Notes under the pieces: model-generated
What the model was told of the DNA's origin: nothing
What the model saw: only the letters and a program-made list of their open reading frames with translations
The model's database searches: none
Position numbers and translations under genes: made by a program
Part shown: positions 6,652 to 11,288 of the stretch, piece after piece
Numbering within the stretch: the first letter of the stretch is position 1
Layout of the letters: each line of letters starts with the position of its first letter
Assembly: GCA_902461565.1 (NCBI GenBank)
Contig: CABPYL010000056.1
Coordinates: forward strand, 1 to 11,288
Reading direction: 5' to 3'
Source: an uncultured Porphyromonadaceae bacterium
GTDB taxonomy: Bacteria; Bacteroidota; Bacteroidia; Bacteroidales; Muribaculaceae
DNA: 11,288 bases

Positions 6652-6724
6652 TGCCGATTTCCGCACAAGGGATCACTTTTGAATTATATCATACTTATAA
6701 CAAACACTTAAAATTTATTACTGC

Positions 6725-7603
6725 ATGAAGAAGTTCTACGCACTCGCTGCCGCTGCCGCACTGGCATTCGGCGCATCCGCCCAGTCTCTCTATTTCCTCG
6801 GCGCAGGCCAGGGCCTTTCCTGGGATGCCGACAAAGCAATGGAAGTAAAGCTTGAAAACGGCCAATACAAAGTTACCATCGCCGACCTCACCGAATTCAA
6901 AATGTCCACCACCGCCGGCACAACATGGGACGAATTCAATCCCGGCGCTCTCTATGCCGACGGCCTCAGCGATAAAGCAAACCTTGGCAAAGCTCTGGCA
7001 CTGACACAGGATTCAGGCCCCAACAACGGCACACCCTGGAAAGGTGAATATACCCTTGTAATTCCCGCCGATCTCTCCACTATTACAGCCACCACCACCA
7101 CTCCCGAACCTGTGGGCTTTGCCACCCTCTACCTCCGCGGCGGCATGAACAACTGGAACGACAACCTCGAAGACTGGAAGATGGAAACAGCCGACGGCGT
7201 AATCTACTGGTTCGACTGCGAGGGCGCTACCATCATCCCCGCAGGTACTGAATTCAAGATTGCCGATGCTGACTGGAGCGCCTACAACTTCGGCGCAGGC
7301 GACTCTATCGAACCTTTCGAAGAACCGCTGCTCTGGCTGTACAATGGCAATAACGGCGTTATGAGCGAAGAATACACCGGCACAATCAAATGCGATATCA
7401 GCAACGGCCCCCGCAAGGATGCTATGGTAACCGTTTATCCCGAAATCGTTGATCACGGCACAGGCGCCGTAGAAAATGTAGAAATCAACGCCAACGCCCC
7501 CGCAGAATACTTCAACATGCAGGGTATGCGCGTAAACAACCCCGAAAACGGTCTCTACATCATACGTCGCGGCAACAACGTTACCAAAGTCCTGGTAAAA
7601 TAA
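6725..7603 (+). CDS. Secreted two-domain SusE/SusF-like protein
   Basis: 292 aa with a signal peptide (residues 1-19, ending ASA before QS). Two similar beta-rich domains follow. Domain 1 (about 22-120) opens LYFLGAGQGLSWDADKAMEV with the strand LTEFKMST. Domain 2 (about 134-240) opens LYLRGGMNNWNDNLEDWKME with TEFKIADADWSAYNFG. A Thr-rich linker (TATTTTPEP) joins them. This is the layout of SusE/SusF-type carbohydrate-binding domains, so binding of starch-like glycans is possible but unproven. The last 32 residues (EYFNMQGMRV..., GLYIIRRGNNVTKVLVK) resemble a type IX secretion C-terminal sorting tail or its Bacteroidales variants. There is no lipobox Cys and no SusC/D partner nearby, so it is not in a classic utilisation locus. 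Codon use is strongly biased to C-ending codons, suggesting high expression. It has its own promoter and terminator. Confidence 0.8.
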   Translation: MKKFYALAAAAALAFGASAQSLYFLGAGQGLSWDADKAMEVKLENGQYKVTIADLTEFKMSTTAGTTWDEFNPGALYADGLSDKANLGKALALTQDSGPNNGTPWKGEYTLVIPADLSTITATTTTPEPVGFATLYLRGGMNNWNDNLEDWKMETADGVIYWFDCEGATIIPAGTEFKIADADWSAYNFGAGDSIEPFEEPLLWLYNGNNGVMSEEYTGTIKCDISNGPRKDAMVTVYPEIVDHGTGAVENVEINANAPAEYFNMQGMRVNNPENGLYIIRRGNNVTKVLVK

Positions 7604-7626
7604 GCGAAACAAAAGGATATAAATAT

Positions 7627-7654
7627 AAGGCCGCGCTATGGTGCGGCCTTTTTT
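7627..7654 (+). terminator. Intrinsic terminator
   Basis: AAGGCCGC (7627-7634) pairs perfectly with GCGGCCTT (7643-7650) around an eight-base loop and runs into six T's. It ends the SusE/F-like transcript. Only about 20 bp remain before the next start codon, so the following gene needs readthrough or a promoter overlapping this element. Confidence 0.93.
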
Positions 7655-7674
7655 AATTTTATCGACAACTTTAT

Positions 7675-8262
7675 ATGAAACAGCAAATCACTATCCGCCC
7701 GGGACGCAAGAACGACGCACCGGCAATCGCCAAGGTTGTAATGGACGCCATTCATGAAGAAGGTTGCCTGCACCTTGCGGGCGGCGAGGAACACCTGCCG
7801 CTCCTCGCCGACGTTTTCACACAGCTGAGCGCGTCGGAAAACTCGCAGTACAGCTACTTGAACGCGCTTGTGGCAGAGGACGAACACGGCAACACCGCCG
7901 GCGCTATAGTATCGTACGACGGCGCACGCCTTCACGAGCTCAGAAAAGCCTTCATCAGCACAGCAAATACTATCTTAGGCTATAATCTGCGCGAGGAGGA
8001 CATGAACGACGAAACCGACGCCGATGAAATATACCTCGACTCGTTGGCCGTCTTCCCCGCATACCGTGGCAAAGGCCTGGCAAAACGCCTGTTAAAAGCA
8101 GCGATGGACACTCACTGCAGTACCGGCAAACCTTTCGGTCTGCTGTGCGACCCCGCCAACCCCGATGCCTACAAACTGTACACACACCTTGGCTTCACCG
8201 ATATAGGTACCCGTCCGTTTGCCGGCATCATCATGCGCCACATGCGCCTTTCCGCCAAATAA
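7675..8262 (+). CDS. GNAT-family N-acetyltransferase
   Basis: 195 aa, ATG 7675. The protein starts with the usual GNAT opening strand (ITIRPGRKNDAPAIAKVV). It has the acetyl-CoA-binding motif A, YLDSLAVFPAYRGKGLAKRL (about 120-139), whose RGKGLA matches the Q/R-x-x-G-x-G/A pyrophosphate loop. Motif B is NPDAYKLYTHLGF (162-174). The middle (about 30-110) is longer than in minimal GNATs and holds the likely acceptor site, which I cannot identify. It is cytosolic, with no signal peptide. It begins 20 bp after the terminator; the next gene follows 25 bp after its stop, so the two are probably co-transcribed. Confidence 0.9.
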   Translation: MKQQITIRPGRKNDAPAIAKVVMDAIHEEGCLHLAGGEEHLPLLADVFTQLSASENSQYSYLNALVAEDEHGNTAGAIVSYDGARLHELRKAFISTANTILGYNLREEDMNDETDADEIYLDSLAVFPAYRGKGLAKRLLKAAMDTHCSTGKPFGLLCDPANPDAYKLYTHLGFTDIGTRPFAGIIMRHMRLSAK

Positions 8263-8287
8263 TCAACAACTCCACAACAGCCAATCC

Positions 8288-9862
8288 ATGAGAACCGCAC
8301 TTCTGCTTTGTATTTTTATTGCAACCAATATTATAGCCGCGCTTGACGGTAACGCACAATCATCGGACAACAAATTTCGTATCGAAAAAATCGGCAAAAG
8401 TATTGCCGAGCTGGGTGCGGACTCTGTAGGCCTGCAATCGCCCATCGACTACTTCCGTACCCGCGCATGGGTCTGCGTAAACGGTAAACAGGGGCACTGG
8501 GCCAATATCACAACAAGCAAATTCGAAACAGACGCCAGTCTGCCCGACGAGCCGGTCGATTCCGCGACAGTAGCCAGGATACTCAGTGAACGTGTAGAGG
8601 GTATTGTAACCTATCGCGACAGCGTTGCCGCCATAATATCAAGAGACGCCTACAACAATACCCTGTTGAGCTATTGCTGGATTGAAAACGGACGCTGGGT
8701 GAACGGCGGTCAGGGCCTGGCCGAAGACGCAGACAATGCCGTTGAAGTTCTATACAGGCATCTGCCGGTCCACTACTCCGACCTGCCGCGAATAATGCAG
8801 ATTGCCACTGTGCCGACAGACGCCGCCCCGTTTGCCGCATTCCTGTCGGGCATAAAAGAAAGCCCCGAAGAATTCCTGCTTGCGCGCATCGGCGAACACA
8901 AATTAGTGATAAACGGCGAAATACATCGCCGCAAAGTGTCGTGGGACATGCTTAAACGCCTGATTGCGTTGCCCGGTTTCTCCGACAAAGCAGGAACTGT
9001 ATTTATGGAACTTCCATCGTGGCGCCAGACGACAATGGACGAATTCATGGACTCCGACAAAGAAAATACCGAACTCGTATTGGAGATTTTCCGCGATGAA
9101 CAACCCAACGGATGGTGGGACCGCGGCGAGTATGAATTCATTCGCGCGCTATGGAAACTGAACAGATCGCTGCCGCAAGAGAAACGGATAAAAGTTATCC
9201 TTGCCGACTATCAGTTACCATACTCAAAAATTACCGACGAATCACAGGCTATCGAGACAGAAGAACGAAACAATCACATGGCCGATGTGATAGAAAATCA
9301 TATCCGGAGTACATCCGACACGCGTAATTGTCTGTTCCTTGTGGGTGCGCTGCACGCATATAAATCGGCCACACCTCCTCCGGCCCTGGGCGCCACCGCC
9401 TCGGCAGGCGCACAGCTCGCGGCACGCCTTGGCAAGGGGAATGTATACACAGTTTTTCAACACATGATTTCCGGCGACAACATGGGCCGCAACCGGCACC
9501 AGGTGCGCGGAGGCATATTCGACAGTGCCTTCGCACTTGACGGCGACCGCCCTGTAGGCTTCGACTTACATGGATCGCCATTCGGCGCCGAGCCGTTCGA
9601 CGGCCTGCACGAAATCAAATATAAGATATCGACAGGGGTATACTCGGATAATTTCGACGGCTATCTGTTTCTTCACCGTCTTTCCGACGAACCACAGAAC
9701 ACACCGCTCACAGAGATATTCACCGACGATTTTGTCAGCGAAATGAAACGTCGCGCCAAAATCCTCGACCTCGAGCGCAACACATGGATATGGTTCGGCG
9801 TGCCCTCCGGGGAGATGACGCGCGCCCTCATACTGAACGATTTTAAAAACAATCCCGAATAA
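8288..9862 (+). CDS. Exported TIKI/EreA/ChaN-like putative hydrolase
   Basis: 524 aa from ATG 8288. The frame opens earlier, at 8219, but that part lies inside the GNAT gene and the signal peptide begins at 8288 (MRTALLLCIFIATNIIAALD, then GNAQ). Residues 30-200 are an N-terminal region I cannot assign. The C-terminal part shows the spaced acidic/histidine motifs of the superfamily that includes erythromycin esterase, haem-binding ChaN and TIKI proteases: NGEIH (209-213), MELP with Glu241, an Asn-His pair at 329-330, and LVGALHAYKS (351-360). In that superfamily such residues bind metal or form the active site. Because the protein is exported, an antibiotic-esterase role is not implied; peptide, haem or envelope substrates are as likely. 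It is followed 10 bp later by an outer-membrane barrel gene. The superfamily call is moderate; the substrate is unknown. Confidence 0.65.
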   Translation: MRTALLLCIFIATNIIAALDGNAQSSDNKFRIEKIGKSIAELGADSVGLQSPIDYFRTRAWVCVNGKQGHWANITTSKFETDASLPDEPVDSATVARILSERVEGIVTYRDSVAAIISRDAYNNTLLSYCWIENGRWVNGGQGLAEDADNAVEVLYRHLPVHYSDLPRIMQIATVPTDAAPFAAFLSGIKESPEEFLLARIGEHKLVINGEIHRRKVSWDMLKRLIALPGFSDKAGTVFMELPSWRQTTMDEFMDSDKENTELVLEIFRDEQPNGWWDRGEYEFIRALWKLNRSLPQEKRIKVILADYQLPYSKITDESQAIETEERNNHMADVIENHIRSTSDTRNCLFLVGALHAYKSATPPPALGATASAGAQLAARLGKGNVYTVFQHMISGDNMGRNRHQVRGGIFDSAFALDGDRPVGFDLHGSPFGAEPFDGLHEIKYKISTGVYSDNFDGYLFLHRLSDEPQNTPLTEIFTDDFVSEMKRRAKILDLERNTWIWFGVPSGEMTRALILNDFKNNPE

Positions 9863-9872
9863 ACAGCTGAAT

Positions 9873-10481
9873 ATGAACCGTACGCGTTTGCTCTCCGTCC
9901 TGCTCTGCTACTTGCTGATTCCGTCGGCACACTCCAAAGAGCCGCAAAAAGGCTATCGCCAGTTCTTTGACATCGAAACCTCAATTTCATCATGGAATGT
10001 GGCCCATGATTACATTTACAGCGAAAGTGCCGGATGGTCATACAGCAATGTCCATCGCAAAAGCTTTGCAGATGTATCAATCTCCTCTGTCCACGGCTTC
10101 CAGTTCAACAGGCACTTCTTCCTCGGCGTGGGACTCTCGGCGGGATTCTCCGGCATAAACGACAACTGGTTTCTGGGAGCCTTCGCCGATGTACGCACAG
10201 ACCAGACATTCGGGAAATATACTCCCTATGCCGACCTTCGTTTCGGCATACTTACCCACGCCGTCGGACTATATTTTTCGCCAGGCATAGGTTACAGATT
10301 CAATTTCGGCCACCGTACCAACCTGAATGTCGGATTAGGCATGACCCTGCAATATATGGGCAAGGACCGTGCCGACGACACGTTTTATTACGACAACGCC
10401 GGCACGCTGCTGCACATAACCGTCGGCAAAGACCCCGCCATAAAGCCCTACTTCACCTTCCGTCTCGGCTTAGACTTCTGA
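9873..10481 (+). CDS. Small outer-membrane beta-barrel protein
   Basis: 202 aa, ATG 9873. Residues 1-21 are a signal peptide (MNRTRLLSVLLCYLLIPSAHS). The rest alternates glycine/aromatic strands and short turns (FFLGVGLSAGFSGI, WFLGAFADVRTD, YTPYADLRFGI, GLYFSPGIGYRFNFG, TNLNVGLGMTLQYMG). It ends in YFTFRLGLDF with a terminal Phe, the usual signal for insertion by the BAM complex. About eight strands fit the length, like the small porin/OmpX-sized group. It starts 10 bp after the putative hydrolase and is almost certainly in its operon, so the two may act together at the envelope. No specific ligand can be inferred. Confidence 0.85.
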   Translation: MNRTRLLSVLLCYLLIPSAHSKEPQKGYRQFFDIETSISSWNVAHDYIYSESAGWSYSNVHRKSFADVSISSVHGFQFNRHFFLGVGLSAGFSGINDNWFLGAFADVRTDQTFGKYTPYADLRFGILTHAVGLYFSPGIGYRFNFGHRTNLNVGLGMTLQYMGKDRADDTFYYDNAGTLLHITVGKDPAIKPYFTFRLGLDF

Positions 10482-10504
10482 CCGCGTACCTAAAAGTTGC
10501 AGAA

Positions 10505-10642
10505 TCAGATATTCTCGTCAAGCATGTAGTATTTGGCGAGGCCGCCGGTGGCGGTTTCTTTGTAAAGCAAGGGCAGGTCATGACCTGTTTCTTTCATCAC
10601 TCTAATCAGCTTGTCGAAACTCACGTTTTTCCAGATGAGATA
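10505..10642 (-). pseudogene. C-terminal remnant of L-serine ammonia-lyase
   Basis: On the minus strand, starting just before 10642, a frame ending at TGA (10507-10505) reads YLIWKNVSFDKLIRVMKETG and then HDLPLLYKETATGGLAKYYM. The motif M-x-x-TG-x-D-(x)n-YKET-x-x-GGLA is the conserved C-terminus of iron-sulphur L-serine dehydratases (SdaA type). Upstream the frame becomes A/T-rich non-homologous sequence and meets TAA, so about nine tenths of the usual ~400 codons are missing, including the catalytic domain and Fe-S cysteines. An in-frame GTG exists but a functional product of about 40 residues is unlikely. It begins 24 bp after the barrel gene. It appears to be a scar from deletion, insertion or rearrangement close to 10643. 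Confidence 0.75.
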
Positions 10643-10727
10643 ACTTACAGTGAATAAAAATAAAAACTTTTCGATGGAATTTTAACGCATTGCGCTGCCG
10701 AAAGACAATATATTGGAAATTTTTGAT

Positions 10728-10735
10728 TATATTTG
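10728..10735 (+). promoter_or_regulatory. -7 promoter element before the structured RNA
   Basis: TATATTTG matches TAnnTTTG and predicts a start near 10742, immediately ahead of the folded region. No well-spaced -33 TTG is seen; the nearest (10713-10715) is only 12 bp away. Confidence 0.45.
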
Positions 10736-10740
10736 CAAGC

Positions 10741-11086
10741 GCAGACCGCACTGAAGCCCCGGTTGCGGGGTCGAGGGCGGGAGGCGATCATTTTCCGGAC
10801 TCCGGCCCGGAAAAAAGACATAATAAAAAAGCGTTTATCCGACGCTGATTCTTGACATTTCGAAATTCTCGCAAAATTTCAATCAATTGTCAGGGATTAA
10901 GCAACGATAGATGCCTGCGGATATGTAATTATCTTGCTTTCGGCATAATATCTCGCGAGAGATATGGCCGGAAGTATAAGTTACATATACTAGCGTAGGG
11001 CTTCTTCGTTGCCGTCCGACTATTGATGGGCAATGCGAGAAGCCTCGAAGTGAAGGACGGCAACTGATACAGCTTCCTACGCTTTT
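10741..11086 (+). ncRNA. Candidate structured noncoding RNA with six hairpins
   Basis: About 345 bases without a convincing protein gene fold into a series of stems. H1 is CCCCG/CGGGG (10757-10770) with a GTTG loop. H2 is TTTTCCGG/CCGGAAAA (10791-10814). H3 is AGCGT/ACGCT (10830-10846). H4 is CTTGACA/TGTCAGG (10851-10894), enclosing GAAATT/AATTTC. H5 (10921-10988) is a long rod: ATATGTAA/TTACATAT, CTTTCGGC/GCCGGAAG with one G-U pair, and a perfect ATATCTC/GAGATAT stem capped by a GCGA (GNRA) tetraloop. H6 (10992-11083) is AGCGTAGG/CCTACGCT with an inner ten-pair stem GTTGCCGTCC/GGACGGCAAC, ending in TTTT like a terminator. A promoter box lies just upstream. It could be a free regulatory RNA or a leader of a gene beyond the window. 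It does not match tmRNA, RNase P, SRP or group II intron motifs that I know. Confidence 0.6.
10992..11086 (+). terminator. Terminator-like final hairpin of the RNA
   Basis: AGCGTAGG (10992-10999) pairs with CCTACGCT (11076-11083) and the stem runs into a short TTTT. The large enclosed region makes it atypical for a simple intrinsic terminator, so it may instead be a 3' closing stem. Confidence 0.4.
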
Positions 11087-11288
11087 CTCATATTATAAAC
11101 TAATCTAAAGCCAACGAGAGGAGACCGGTGGCTACTTTATTGGCTATGCCACAAAATACGTCTCTTATAGGCCCAAGCCGAAATTACGGTGCATTTGTTA
11201 AATCCGGGCGAATGGAATGTTAAAAATTTAGGCGTATAGTTTGACAAGTCGGAATATGAAGAAATCGCGGTCTCGGACTCCGCGCATC
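11087..11288. other. Right-hand tail without a clear gene
   Basis: About 200 bases with no recognised gene. GTG 11128 opens a 31-codon plus-strand frame ending at TAA 11221-11223 (it contains AMPQNTSLIGPSRNYGAF); AGGAG lies a few bases upstream, so a leader peptide is conceivable but weak. GTGGC/GCCAC (around 11128-11152) can form a small hairpin. An ATG at 11256 is open to the window edge but only 11 codons are visible. Confidence 0.3.

Noticed and set aside
7013..7612. 199-codon minus-strand ORF
   Set aside because: Antisense shadow of the SusE/F-like gene, with repetitive G/V/A composition typical of reversed GC-biased codons.
10791..10814. Hairpin TTTTCCGG/CCGGAAAA as a terminator
   Set aside because: The stem is followed by A's, not T's, on the plus strand and has no T-run after it on the minus strand; it is better seen as a stem of the RNA.
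10886..11098. About 69 open codons on the minus strand
   Set aside because: No ATG start, and it crosses the complementary arms of hairpins 5 and 6, so it is probably a chance frame in a structured RNA.
11231..11288. Promoter (TATAGTTTG) and CDS start at ATG 11256
   Set aside because: The box has one base too many for TAnnTTTG and only 11 codons are visible before the window ends, so neither can be supported.
1..11288. CRISPR array, tRNA, rRNA or transposase
   Set aside because: No regularly spaced repeats, no cloverleaf or rRNA core sequences, and no transposase or integrase motifs were seen on either strand.

Overview
The window looks like a piece of a Bacteroidales chromosome, possibly from a Muribaculaceae-like gut commensal; the family is inferred from style, not proven. 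Three signs support the order. Several genes have promoters of the Bacteroidetes type (TAnnTTTG at -7). The proteins are typical of the group: an OmpA with a Bacteroidales-style barrel, a GIN-domain (DUF2807) protein, and a SusE/SusF-like secreted protein with a C-terminal sorting-like tail. Most starts lack a Shine-Dalgarno sequence and have A/T-rich upstream regions instead.

Layout. (1) 1-1482 is a small accessory block: an AT-rich secreted orphan protein cut by the window edge, a GC-rich islet with a doubtful signal-peptide ORF and two hairpins, and a SUKH (SMI1/KNR4) protein that is probably an immunity protein. A very strong two-way terminator (1484-1539) closes it. (2) 1551-2762 (minus) is an OmpA-family outer membrane protein with a promoter about 230 nt upstream and a structured leader. 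(3) 2763-3271 is a divergent control region with an 18-bp perfect palindrome next to the ompA promoter. (4) 3272-6548 (plus) is a likely operon: dusB (tRNA dihydrouridine synthase), a GIN-domain periplasmic or surface protein, and a Wzx-type polysaccharide flippase. (5) 6725-7603 is a secreted two-domain SusE/SusF-like protein with its own promoter and terminator. (6) 7675-10481 is a tight three-gene cluster: a GNAT acetyltransferase, an exported TIKI/EreA/ChaN-like putative hydrolase, and a small outer-membrane beta-barrel. (7) 10505-10642 (minus) is a truncated remnant of the C-terminus of L-serine ammonia-lyase. (8) 10728-11086 carries no convincing protein gene but holds a Bacteroidetes -7 element followed by six consecutive hairpins, the last ending in a short T-run. 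This is probably a structured noncoding RNA or long leader and is the most interesting part of the window.

The housekeeping genes (dusB, ompA, flippase) look intact and ordinary. The unusual material sits at the two ends: the immunity/orphan block on the left, and the gene scar joined to a highly folded RNA on the right, which suggests a recombination or insertion junction near 10643. No mobile-element gene, CRISPR array, tRNA or rRNA was seen.
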